Assembly: GCA_024500155.1 (NCBI GenBank)
Contig: CM044862.1
Span: 46,448,001-46,512,000, forward strand
From: Chenopodium formosanum
Lineage: Eukaryota > Streptophyta > Magnoliopsida > Caryophyllales > Amaranthaceae
DNA length: 64,000 nt
Direction: 5' to 3'
The notes under the pieces: model-generated
Seen by the model: the letters and a program-made list of their open reading frames with translations, nothing else
What the model was told of the DNA's origin: nothing
Database searches by the model: none
Translations under genes and position numbers: made by a program
Part shown: piece after piece, positions 1 to 10,560 of the stretch
Numbering within the stretch: the first letter of the stretch is position 1
Layout of the letters: each line of letters begins with the position of its first letter

Positions 1-1435
1 ACGAACGACACGCTCCCCCAAATACCAGACAAAGCGTCCAGTACCAACCAAAATGGTGCGGTGGGCTGAAAGATGCAAGGCCTCGGGAAGATCAGTCATC
101 TCGACCCAAGGACGATACTAGACATCAATGGCAACCTAAAAACCATAAAAGTTGGCGTGAAACACCGGAAATAACATCAGAGAGAAAATAACGGGCAACA
201 AAACTAATTCTTACGCCAACAGAAGACGTGCCTCAGCGTAGCAGCCCGCGCAGCATAGAGACACACTCCACCCGTGACTCTCCTCGGTCACGTCAACTGG
301 CCCCGACAGGGAAATCATGAACCGCTCCACGACGCCATCGAGTAGCCAAGCCTGGGAAGTACTCGTAGAACCATAGTTGCAATGAAAAGTAATCTTTGAG
401 CACATGAGTCGAACAAATTAAAATAAAACAAGAGGAAAGGATCATCACCTATACGACACTCTACATACAGTAGACAGTGATGGGAGACTCGTCGTTTAGC
501 TGCCAACAACCATGACGTAACGACAAGAGAAGGTCGGCGTATCCGAGGCTGGCCCAGCTAAAGGATCCTATCTCACCGATCCTGACTAAAGAAGGGAGAT
601 AGCAAAGGATTGCGCGTGAACTCCTATCAGGAGAAAGAGTCATGGAGATCAGAATCAGAATGAAGATCCGCAATTGCTGCTCAGCTGATGTCTCCTCCAT
701 GTCGAAGCCACGAGCTATAACTGAAGCCAGCTCAGATCGCCCGCTCTTAGGACCACCTCGAGACACTGGACGGGTCTTGATATGCTGAACGATCGGACCT
801 AACAAATCAGCTGCCTCAGCCGCTCCCCAAGAAAGATCAGACATCTAAGCTACGACCTGGTCAGTGAAGCGCAACCCGCTTATCATGCTAAAGTCCAGAG
901 GGGTCACTGTCATCTCCCCCCAAGCGAAACAAAAGGTGTTGGTATTATCCCAAAAATACTCCAACAATGCGCGAACGATGGTCGCACCGCAACCCGGGGG
1001 GCTGCGAAACCCTACCACCGCTGAATAAAAATCCACTAAACCAGCCAATTCCCATAAGGCGTTCGTAGCAGGATCCCTCGTGATAATCTGGTAAAGTCGA
1101 GGAATCAAATCTCCAGCTCCAGAACCGTGGTGGCGAAGCGTGCCGTCGACTATGCCGGAGAGTGGGCGATGAGAAATGTCGTTCTTACGATAGAAAACCA
1201 ACTGGTCTGGAGTCCACATAGGTGGAACCCACCTACCCCTACTTGTAAAGGCTTGGGGCTCAGACTCTAAAACGTCGTCGTCCATACCCTCGGGAATCGT
1301 TGGAGTGTCCTCCCAAAAAGCCTGACGCCGGCCATGGGTGAAAAGATCGCGATCCCGTCGCCTAGGCATGCTATTATAAAAATAAAAATCTAAATGCTTA
1401 GCATCATTTCCTAAGACATTTAATTTGAGTTTCAT
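1..1435 (-). pseudogene. Plant mobile domain (PMD) gene, antisense passenger of element D; 3' end outside window
   Basis: PMD proteins are plant nuclear proteins (MAIN/MAIL1 type) that also occur as passengers in transposons; the role of TE copies is unknown. Seen: exon 1 runs from about 1369 (ATG, peptide MPRRRDRDLF; an in-frame ATG also lies at 1435) down to 469, with the PMD hallmark FAWGEMTVTPLDFSMISGL followed by a region ending SLVRIGEIGSFSWASLGYAD. A GTATGT donor follows at 468. Exon 2 (about 397-215) contains LQLWFYEYFP, another PMD hallmark, and ends at a GTAAGA donor. Exon 3 (135 to the window edge) has YRPWVEMTDLPEAL and WYLGERVVR, matching the PMD C-terminal part. Stops break it: TAG at 845-847, two TGA in exon 2 and one TAG in exon 3. 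It lies antisense to the + strand LTR at 3641, the position expected of a Tat-lineage extra gene. A decayed passenger gene is the best reading. Confidence 0.75.
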
Positions 1436-2097
1436 TTTTATAAAAAAATCTAAATGCTTAGCATCACTTCCTAAGTTATTTAGTTGTTTATCGCATTATA
1501 CGCTAAATTTTTACCTCAAGGAAAAAAATTGGCAAAATAATGAAATTATTTATAGTATTTAGTTTCTCTATGACAAACTTATACTACAGTTCTCCTAGCC
1601 GCATGATACTATGTTCACCATGACAATATAGTACATACACAAAATATGTTTCGAAATTGCACAGAAACAATGAATCAATACATCATGACATATTTTACAA
1701 GATCTACCACCAATATTTCACCATTTCAAGTGCAAAGAAGTAACATGAACAACAAGAACATCATTTCACAAAAAGTAGTACCCAAAAATTGTGATTTGCT
1801 CAATTCTCCATCAAATCATGCAATTTTTTCCTCGAATTCCTCACAAACACACATACGTACATATGCAAGCAAATTCATGGCAATAATTGTGACATATAAC
1901 CACAAAATCAAAAAATCCCCAAATTGATTTTTAAGGGTAATTCATGAAATTACTCATTTGAAGCAAATTCGAGGCAAAATCAAGGGAAACCTACATTGAT
2001 CCTTGTAGAGAATCGAAAATGAGGAAAGTGGAAAAAAATTAGAGCGGAATTGGTGAAGATTTGAGCACCAAAAGCTCGAAAAACCGAGAAGATCAGA
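1436..2097. other. 5' flank or leader of the antisense PMD gene
   Basis: AT-rich, with no convincing coding sequence. A near-duplicate of about 35 bases occurs at 1388-1424 and 1448-1484 (both begin atctaaatgcttagcatca), so the first exon region has a short tandem duplication. Read on the - strand, this stretch lies between the palindromic module at 2098 and the PMD start codon and is probably its untranslated leader or first intron. Confidence 0.4.
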
Positions 2098-2650
2098 GTA
2101 GCCGCCGCGACACGGTTAGGCAACGCCATGACACGGTGAGTAAATGACGTGTCACGGGTATAAATGCCGTGTCACGGTAAGCACAAGGGACGTCGGAGCT
2201 CCGATTAACTGCAAACAGCAACACGACAGTGAGTAGAAAGCAGCAGCAACAGTACACCGCAGCTAGAACGAAGCAGACAGGCAAAGAAATCCGTCGTGTC
2301 ACGGTTTCTGGTCCCGTGTCACGGTGACGCCCGACGAGCACCGGTGCTTTTAACCATGGCGCGGTGATCTGTGTGAGCAAGAAAATGAAAAATGGAGAAG
2401 AGAGAGAGAGAGAGAGGAGACGAATAAAGAAAATGGTGAAGCAGAAGCTTGATTTTAAAGCCAAAATATGATCGTTACCTAACCCCGTTCTCATGCCACG
2501 GTACCCGTTACTGTTTAACGGTACTTTGATGACGTGGCACGCTGGAATTTTTGGGTCAAAAGCATAAAAAAGCCCCGTGACACGGGGTTATATCCCATCT
2601 GACAAGGGATGATACTGTGTCATGGCATAATGCCACGTGGCACAGTGGTT
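2098..2650. repeat. Palindromic CCGTGTCACGG repeat module
   Basis: Many spaced copies of CCGTGTCACGG and its complement CCGTGACACGG occur here, for example at 2148-2158, 2167-2177, 2294-2304 and 2314-2324, plus a 15-bp odd palindrome CCCCGTGACACGGGG at 2573-2587 and looser copies up to 2650. A TATA-like stretch (ggtataaatgcc) lies between two copies at 2157-2168. On the - strand the module sits upstream of the PMD gene. The same motif recurs in the LTR of the same element and in the leader of element A. Nothing coding is supported here, and 2651-2935 shows no recognisable feature. Confidence 0.7.
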
Positions 2651-2935
2651 CTGCGCGTTGTCAGCGAATATTCCTGGCGTTTTTAACCTGTTTGAATGAT
2701 TTTTTGAGGCTTTTGGGCAGTTAATTTTTTGGTAAAATTATGCGAAAAATTCTAACTGACGGTTGAAGGGTATCAAAATTTCCTTTTTGCCCCTAGAAGC
2801 ATTAAAGTCATTTTGTCGATATTTTAAGCACCTAATATGGTCGGATAATCGACTTTAAGGTGTGAATCATCTGCGGCCCACGTTCGGGGATAATCGAACC
2901 ATCATATACTTGCAAATTTCAGCGATTACAATAGT

Positions 2936-3430
2936 CGTCGGCTTTCCTCAAGCTTGGAGAGAGTTATCGGTGGATTTTTCTTCAAGTATAGAAAACCGCC
3001 AAGTCGGCTTTCCTTAAGCTTGAAAAGCGTTATTGGTGGATTTTTCTTCAAGTGTAGAAAACCGCCAAGTCGGCTTTCCTTAAGCTTGGAAAGCGTTATT
3101 GGTGGATTTTTCTTCAAGTATAGAAAACCGCCAAGTCGGCTTTCCTCAAGCTTGGAAAGCGTTATCAGTGGAGTTTTCTTCAAGTATTTAAAACCGCCAA
3201 ATTCCTTTGTCGGCTTTCCTTAAGCATGGAGAGCATCATCAGTGGATTTCTGCAAGCATAGAATGACACCAAATTCATACGTCGACTTTCCTCAAGCATG
3301 GAAAGTATTATCCGGTAGGTTTCTTCAGGCTTAGAAAACTATCAAACTCCTCAGTCGGCTTTCCTCAGGCATGGAAAGCGTTTCAACAAATGTCATCCGG
3401 TGGATTCCTTCAAGCATAGGAAGCTGCCAA
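2936..3430 (+). repeat. 66-bp tandem repeats near the 3' end of element D
   Basis: Units starting at 2941, 3007, 3073 and 3139 repeat with a 66-bp period (gctttcctcaagcttgg ... gaaaaccgccaagtcg). They are followed by more divergent units to about 3430. The same repeat occurs inverted in element C at about 45080-45450, also just inside its 3' LTR, so it is a family-1 structural feature. Open frames across it in both orientations are repeat artefacts. Remnants of the 32-bp repeat of element C are seen just before it (cccacgttcggggataatcgaacc near 2879). Confidence 0.85.
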
Positions 3431-3627
3431 ACTCATTTGTCACCGATACACAGGTGCCAGATATGTATTCTATCCTTTCACTCTTTTATCTGTGGAATTA
3501 ACATTTTTCTGTAGGTATCGGCGTATACAGAGTGATTTAGGCTCGCAGAACATCTTAAATCACTCTCCGTCCCTATCGACTACTTTTACTATCGTTTTCG
3601 AAACTGACGTTTCTACAAACTCTGTCA

Positions 3628-3638
3628 AAGTGGGGGCT
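3628..3638 (+). other. Polypurine tract of element D
   Basis: AAGTGGGGGCT lies two bases before the LTR start TGTAGACACC at 3641. Its exact counterpart in element C (reverse complement of 44881-44892) has the same position relative to the 3' LTR. In LTR retrotransposons this tract primes plus-strand synthesis, so it fixes D as + strand and 3641 as the start of its 3' LTR. Confidence 0.8.
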
Positions 3639-3833
3639 TCTGTAGACACCTAAAAATGTCTCCCCAAAACCAAACCCGATGATGAACAACCTTTCACCGC
3701 CACTATTGGTCGGGTTTAGTATTTAATCTCGAAAGTGCTTAAAAAATCGTATTTGATTAAATTCGTATTTTTGAACAGTCCATGGATTAGTCTTGATGTT
3801 TGGTAAAAGCATAGTTTAATTTCAGCCCAAACT

Positions 3834-5288
3834 TATTATTTAATTTTAATCTCAAGTCAATAAAAATCATATCTTTCATCAATTTAAGGCATGTAATCAA
3901 TCCACTATCATCATTCATCCAACATTCAACACATATTTTCCACCCCCTTCCTCTAGCTAAAAGATTAGCCTAGAGAAAGGAGATTAAACATAGAATCAAT
4001 ACTAGAAACAAACTCAAGAAACTCAAAACAAAACATGATTAAAAACAATGAAAACAATAATAACTAGATGAGCTAAAAAGACTAGCAAAAATAAGCAACA
4101 ATAAAGCAAATATATAAAGCTAAAGGAAAGGATTAGAGATTACTAGAGAGAGGATTAATGAAAGATGAAAACTTGAAGGAATTGCTTGATTAAAAATTAA
4201 ACTTGACTAAAATTGATTACTTGGAAGAAAATTGAGCAATAATTTACTTTATCTCTCTAAAAATTATCTAATCTAACCCTAAGAGAGAGAGGTTCTCCTA
4301 AACTAACTAAGAAAATAACATAACATAATGGATAGTTCTTCTAATTACCCTAAAAAGGGGTATTTATACTAAGCTAGGAAAAAAATAGAAAAATAAAAGA
4401 AGGAAATAAATAAAGAAAGAAAAGGAAATAAAAAGAAAATAAAAGAGATAAGAGATAAGAAAAGGAAAATTAAAAGAAAAAGAAATAAAAATAAAAATAA
4501 AATTAAAAGAAAAAAGGAAAATAAACCTCCAAAATCCCACTAAAAACCATCAGACCCTTCCTCTTCCTCTATTCGAATTTGGCTGCTCTTGAATCTTCAT
4601 CACCACCGTTTATCAACCATCCACAGCAATTATCAAGGGTATTCATCGAACATCATCTTTCATCTTCGCTCTCAGCCGTTCGATCTCACTAAATGTTATG
4701 TGCGAAGCTCGTGAGGTGGTTCAATAAGAACCCAAAAATGTGCGCTCGCGAAGACATCGCACATAGGTCGCGCAAATGCTACTGCCTCAACTCTGATTTT
4801 GGACTCCATTTGTGCGCCTTCTGATAGTGCTGCGCGGCCGCGAGTAGCTCCTATCGAATTGGGGATAAATTTGGGTAATTAAATGCCAATTGCGAGGCTG
4901 CAAATTCCGATTGATGGGCGATTATTGCGAGGTGAGAACAGGGTGTGTGCGCGGCGGTCGGTGCTTCTGATGCAAGGATCTAATTGGTGGCTGCCATGCT
5001 GTGAGTGTGGTGGTGTGTGGAATTGGTTGCGGTTGTGTTGGTTTCGTGGTGGCTGTTGATGTTGGGGTAGTTAAGGTGAAGCAGGGGAAAATGGTGTTGT
5101 GTTTGTTTGGTTGTTGCGGGGTGGCTGCTGGTTGTTTTGTGGTGGCTCGTGAGAATGGTGAATTGGGAGGCGTAGCAGGTGATGGCTGCTGTAGATTGGT
5201 GCGGTGGTTGATGGAGAAGAATTGGAGGTGGTTTGGTTGGAGTTGCGGGTGAGGGGCTGCTCGGGATTGTGCTGCTGCCGTTGCTATT

Positions 5289-5321
<33 letters not shown>

Positions 5322-5500
5322 GAGGCTGGTGATGGTTGTGAGTTGCGTGAGGGTTGCAGTGGATTGTTGTGGTGATTGCTTGTTGGGTGTGTGATGGAGT
5401 TTGTTGCTGTTGCTGTTGGTGTTGTTGACGAAAGTAGGGAGCAGGGGATTGTGTGGTGTAGGTTTAGAAATGGTGTGGTGTAGGTTTAGAAATGGTGTGG
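3834..5500 (-). mobile_element. Repeat segment E, copy 1 (inverted, inside the LTR of D)
   Basis: Read on the - strand this segment resembles 7306-9430 and 61259-63340: a C/CCA-rich stretch, then TATAAATACCCC followed by TTAGGG (about 4345-4362), an AG-rich leader, then a block with AATATGTGTTGA and ATGAATGATGAT (about 3890-3935). It breaks off at 3834, earlier than copy 2. It looks like an LTR or 5' region of an unassigned LTR element. A GCGCAC-rich patch at 4720-4850 occupies the position of different motifs in the other copies. The open frame at 5001-5252 is low-complexity and not supported as a gene. Confidence 0.55.
5290..5322 (+). repeat. (TTG)n microsatellite
   Basis: About eleven uninterrupted TTG units lie within a wider GTT/GGT-rich stretch (5000-5460) that belongs to segment E copy 1. 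The tract mirrors the CAA/CCA-rich parts of the other E copies. Confidence 0.9.
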
Positions 5501-5697
5501 TGTAGGTTAAGCTGGCAGCAGTAGGTTGAGGCAGCTTGCTATGGCTTGAACTCGAGACTCCATTTGTGACTCAAAACTTGAGACACATGTATTGAACCTT
5601 GAACCTTGAACTCGAATATGACTCTGAACATGAAAATTGAGCATCAACCCGAACACACCTACAAACAAAAACCAACACGAGGGTGGAACCACGAGAT

Positions 5698-5990
5698 AAA
5701 ATAAAATAAAATAAAATAAGAAAAATAAAGTAAAATAAAATAAGATAAATAAAGTAAAATAAAATAAAATGCTAAAACTAAAGAAATAATAAAATTAAAT
5801 GAAATAAAATAAAATAAAATAAAATAAAACAAACTAGAAACTAAAATAAAATAGATAAAATGAGAGAAGCGGGAAATTATTAACTAAAGCTACAAAAATA
5901 AACTAAAAACTGATAAAAAGGGCAAAAATACACAAAATAAAGTTAAAAGACGAGAATAATAAAATAATAGAAATAAAGGATAAAAAAGGT
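5698..5990. repeat. AAAAT-rich low-complexity tract
   Basis: Repeated AAAAT/ATAAA units run from 5698 to about 5870 and thin out towards 5990. There is no coding signal. The tract lies between the E insertion and the recognisable second half of the LTR of D. Confidence 0.8.
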
Positions 5991-6065
5991 GAAATTATTG
6001 GAAAATAAGCCGAAATACGACTCAATAAACACCTTAAAAGTGACATAAAAGTCATTTATCAGAAA

Positions 6066-6242
6066 TCTGCCGTGACACGGGAATTCCCATGTCTTTCCCG
6101 CATAAACCCTTAACGCGTTTTCTTCCCCGTTTACTGAATATTTCCCGCGTTACACTGAAAATGCACCGTGTCACAGGAATGTTCCCCGTCTGACTGTGGG
6201 ACTTCTTGTGTCACGATACAGTTTGTCGTGTCGCGGGATACT
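6066..6242 (+). repeat. Palindromic CCGTGACACGG module upstream of the LTR D promoter
   Basis: Copies include CCGTGACACGGG at 6070-6081, CACCGTGTCACAGG near 6163, TTGTGTCACGA near 6204 and GTCGTGTCGCGGG near 6225. The module ends about 55 bases before the TATA box at 6296. It is the same motif as in the modules at 2098-2650 and in the leader of element A (18720-19435). Confidence 0.75.
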
Positions 6243-6295
6243 TTGTTAAGGTTTTTATCATTTTAGGGTTCCGTGTGCTCCCTCACCACATTTTC

Positions 6296-6305
6296 TATAT
6301 AAAAA
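6296..6305 (+). promoter_or_regulatory. TATA box of the LTR of element D
   Basis: TATATAAAAA is followed by CCCCC and then a leader aligning with the LTR of element C. Transcription of the retroelement would start some 30 bases downstream. The palindromic module lies directly upstream. Confidence 0.65.
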
Positions 6306-7305
6306 CCCCCTCATTTCTGATGTACGGGGCATCAATTAATTCTGGAATTGAATTTTCTCTCTTCTATGCTTTAGCCTAAACAGTAGCCTACCCTTCTTAT
6401 TTCAAAATTCCTTCTTCAAGTGCTCAAAGGAGTCCATACTTTACTTGTGGTTCTGTCCTTAAGCCAAAGCGTGAAAGGTAGAACTGTTTGAGGGTTTGGC
6501 CCCAAATCAACTCTACTGTATTTAGTTTAATTTAATTGTTGTTTTATTATTATTTCCTTGAAGTTACTAACTCGTTTATTATTTTGTAGTTGCAAACAAA
6601 CAGAATCAAAGTAAGAATTATGTTCCTTTTATTTCTATTATTTTTCTAACGATTTTATATTGTTGGAATTATTGTTAAATTGCTTCCAATATTAATGATT
6701 ATTCTATTATATTTTTTATTGATCACCATATTGCATGTTTAAAGGGAATATGTAATTGAAAGTCACGCCTAATAAGATAATTTGGAACACCGGTTTAGGT
6801 TCCTTTTTAATTTTGTTATTTAATCAAGTGATCACAAATATTTTAGAATTATGTGTTGCATTAATATTTTACCAATTTAGCTAAATAATAGTTTGGAGCG
6901 ATTTGAATATTTTGTTTGTATGCCTTTGAGATCACAGGAATGCTTTTCACTATAAGAATCGAGTAGAGGCCAATACGGTCGAATGTGACTCCATGACTCA
7001 CTTCGTACAATCATCCCTGATCCTCCTTTCGTGGTTCAGAACCATATGGAGTTAGTAATCTCATGGATTATGAATGGGGGTAACCTTCATAGGTCAATCG
7101 TTGTTGCCTATCGTTTTCCCTTTTCGTGGTTGCCTTATAATGATACGTGAATGGTTTACAAGTTCCTTACAAACTTGTTGGCGGCTCCCTACTTTCTATG
7201 TCCCTAATCGTGTCCCTAATCGTATATGTCAATTCCTACTTCCTATAAGTGCCAAGCATATTCACAACATGCTTTTACGTAGGCGCACTTCGAACGACGC
7301 CTACA

Positions 7306-9430
7306 CACCCCAACCAAATCAGCCCACCAATTCACACTTGACCTGTAATTCTAACCACCAATCACCACCGCATCAATCAACCTCCAACCGCATCTCAACC
7401 TCCCATCAATCACCACCAAACCGCAACCACTCAATTCCTTACTCCTCTTCTCTAATTCATCTACATTCAACAACAACCTCCACCGCACCTAGCAGCCAAT
7501 AATTGCAGCCCGCAATTCGCCCAGCACCGAAACCACCATCAGTCATCACATTCACCCCTTAACCATCAAACCACCTGACCACCTCCCTACGACACAAACA
7601 GCAGCTCCTCACAGCTACCCCGCAACACCAAAGCACAAGCAACACCAGAGCAGCCCGCAATCAATTCGCCACCACAATCCCAAATCGACCACCGCAGCTC
7701 TGACAAAATTTTCCTCCCTCACAGCTGCGACAAACAACCAGCTCGCACCATCATAACCGCATCATAGCAGCCAACACCGCACCAATTGCAACCCTTCAAT
7801 AAAGCGCCCTAAATAAGAGCAAATAGCAATTTTTCAAGGTTCAGGCAAACCGTTAAGGAGTTCGGTCAAAGTGCCAAAAGAGTCAGAAACATATGAAGTT
7901 TTCTAAATTGAAGAGGTGTGACCGAATACACCCATGGTCCGATTGAACACACCCGTAGTTCAGCCACACCAACCCATGGTTCGACTGAACCACTTCACGA
8001 GCTTCTCACATGATAATTAATAAGTTTGAACGGTTGATATTGAAGGTCGAAGATGATGCTTGATGATTACCGTTGATTAAAATTATCGATTGTTGATGAA
8101 TGGTGGTGATGGTGATGTGCTTCAATGGAGTTTAAAACAGCTTTAATTTGAAAGGAGGAGAATTGGGGGTCTGACTTTCATGGGAGGAATTTGTTATATT
8201 TTGCTTTTTATTTTCTTTTTCTTTTAACTTTATTTTTATTATTTTCATTTTATTTTCCTTTTTCTTTGTTTCAACTTTCTTTCTTTATTTATTTTCTATT
8301 TTCCTTAGTTAGTATAATTACCAATAATTGGGGTAATTAGGGGGAATTATCTATTATTTTATTTTTTTCTTGATTAGTTTTAGGAGAGTTTTTCTCTACG
8401 AGGGTTAGATTAGATAATTTTAGAAAGATAAAGTAGATTATTGCTCAAGTTTCTCTATTGTATTCAACTTTTGGTCAAGTTCATTTCAATGAAGCAATTC
8501 TTCCAAATTTTCATCTTTAATCAAGTTCATCTTTAGTAATCTCTAATCCCTTCTTTTAGCTTTATTTATTTGTTTTATTGTTGATTATTTTCATTCATCT
8601 TTTTAGTTGAACTAGTTGGTATTGTTTTCATTGTTCTTAATCATGCTTAGTTTTATGCTTCTTGAATTCATGTTTAGTATTGTTATTAAGCTTAATCTCC
8701 CTTTCCTAGGGTAATTTCTTAGCTAGGGGAAAGGGATGGAAAATATGTGTTGATATTGGATGAATGATGATGGTTGGATTGAACTCATGCCATAAATTGA
8801 TGAAAGACATGATTTTTGATAGCTTGAGATTATTGTGTCACTTTATTTTATATTTCTAGTTTAAATGCATGAAAGTGATTTGAACTAGATTAAGATCATC
8901 TCTATTTTAATGATTGCCTGAGAATGAGTTATTAAAGTGGAGTTTTATGGATTGTCATCTTTATTCTCTTGATTTGATTGTAACTAATAGGATGCATGAG
9001 AATGATCCTTATTAGTATAAACATTTTTCATTGATTTGCCTAGACTATTGCATGAGAATGAGTTGTTAGATAGAATCTTGTGTTCTTTGGCATGTTCTTC
9101 ATGATAACCATTATTGTTCCCCTCTTTCTAATCATGTTTGACACCCCCTTATCCCTATCATAGTTCTATTTTGATTTTAATCAGCATCTTCTTTGCTTAT
9201 TTGTAGTTTTAGTTCTCTTTATTCATAAACCAACAAAGACGATCCCCTTTTTACTTTGCATTAGTGAAAATTGATGTTGAATTTGTGAGCTTCCTTAGTG
9301 GTTCGACCCTTTACTTGCCACTAACTGGTTTGGCATAAGTTTAGGTATTATAAAAGATTAATTTGATTAGGGTAGTAGTTTAACAGCCTATTTAACCTGC
9401 GATTACCTAGCCTTAAAAATTTTAATTAAA
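7306..9430 (+). mobile_element. Repeat segment E, copy 2
   Basis: It starts directly after the LTR of D. Order: a CCA/CAA-rich stretch (7306-7850), a patch with repeated CCATGGTTCGACTGAACC-like motifs (7915-8000), T-rich sequence, an AG-rich leader (8390-8500), a block with GCATGAGAATGA repeats (about 8930-9070) and a closing part with ACCCTTTACTTGCCACTAAC (about 9308). Copy 3 at 61259-63340 has the same order. It is probably an LTR plus leader of one element family whose class I cannot name. The open frame 7074-7502 spans the D/E junction and is not a gene. Confidence 0.55.
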
Positions 9431-10289
9431 ATATTTAAAAGGAAGTTAGATTTATAAAATAATTAAAACGGAAAAATAAGTAAAACTTTACGTAGTCCAA
9501 AATACCCAAGTGCCTAGCAATAAGATTTGGAGTGCTCACAACTCGCACGATCTCATTGCACCACATTGCTTCACAAACAATGTCTATGTATATTATCCTT
9601 ATTTACGTACCATGTAAAGCATACATATGCTAGCTATGATCACCATCGCAATCATCACATCATAGCACACATGTACCCTTGCCACAACAAGTAATACAAA
9701 ACACACACATTGCTCGTGCACCACTGCCGTACCACATCAGTTATGTTCTACGCTACGCACGCACACAACTATGTGTTGCTGCTACGCTGCTGTGGTTAGC
9801 TGCACTAGCCACGCACATGGCTGCACGCATCATCGAGCAGCCCCTTTGGCAACCACATGCTGCCAACTAGCCAAGAGGAGTTTGCCTCGTTTTAAGTACC
9901 TAAAGAGGTTTAAAATTACATATAGAATATATATTGAACCAATTACATAACCACCATAAATATGCAATAAATTGTCAAGGTCAGAAAGACTTAAGTTTTT
10001 TTATAAAAACGAAAAACCCCTTGAAAAATGCATTTCTGGTCGTTTTTTGGCTAAAAATTGAGTCCAAAAAGATAAAACCAATTCTAGAATGCCTTTTCCA
10101 CTCAAAATTCACTATTTTTCGGTCAAAATTCGGGTTGGAGAGATGAAGTCAGCTCTAATACAAGGTTAAAATGGATAATACAAGCTACACACTAATCTAA
10201 TTAGCAACTTAAAACAAGAAAAATTAAGTCATAAAAATACCTTGAAAAATATGATAAATAAACATAAACGAGCGGGTCTTCGATACCGT
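9431..10289. other. Non-coding, probably leader of a decayed copia-type element
   Basis: No coding sequence is supported. On the - strand the part next to 10289 reads CGGTATCGAAGACCCG directly after an LTR end; this resembles a degenerate initiator-Met primer site (TGGTATCAGAGC) typical of copia elements. A GC-richer patch (9650-9870) has many GCAC/CACGCA words but no motif I can identify. Confidence 0.35.
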
Positions 10290-10560
10290 TGTTGGGGTTT
10301 GGTAAGTCCCACTCACCGCGGAAAAAAACCTGATCCAAGGATCACGCTCGCAATAAATAATATCACTAATGCATAAAATAAACACAAAAGTGAAAAATAC
10401 GAAATATACCTTTGTCGCGTGTTTTGCCCCACAAATTGAGCTCTTACTTGAAAAGCTAAGCCCTGAAAACACGAGAGCCTCCGACGGAGATCCACCCGCA
10501 AAAACAACTATCGACTTTTAGGTCCGTTACCTCGAGGTTAGCGAGGTCCGACCAAAACAT
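10290..10560 (-). mobile_element. LTR remnant, family F
   Basis: The + strand text beginning TGTTGGGGTTTGGTAAGTCC closely matches the start of the LTR copy at 36072 and, inverted, the end of the copy at 14989-16184. Similarity covers roughly 270 bases and then fades, so only the 3' part (R-U5) of an LTR is left, on the - strand. Confidence 0.65.

Larger units (their letters stand above)
3641..7305 (+). mobile_element. 3' LTR of element D (Tat lineage, family 1), interrupted
   Basis: The LTR starts TGTAGACACCTAAAAATGTC at 3641 and ends GAACGACGCCTACA at 7305; both ends match the 2038-bp LTRs of element C. The first 110 bases or so and the last 1 kb (about 6340-7305) align with C. Between them, 3834 to about 5700 is foreign (inverted segment E), followed by A-rich sequence and a palindromic module. 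About 3.7 kb is long for this family because of the insertion. The promoter lies near 6296. The PMD gene, 66-bp repeats and polypurine tract upstream are its internal 3' part; gag-pol of D lies outside the window or is lost. Confidence 0.75.

Noticed and set aside
2936..3430. Regularly spaced repeats that could suggest a CRISPR-like array
   Set aside because: The whole 66-bp unit is repeated with no unique spacers, it recurs at the same place in element C, and the context is a plant retrotransposon.
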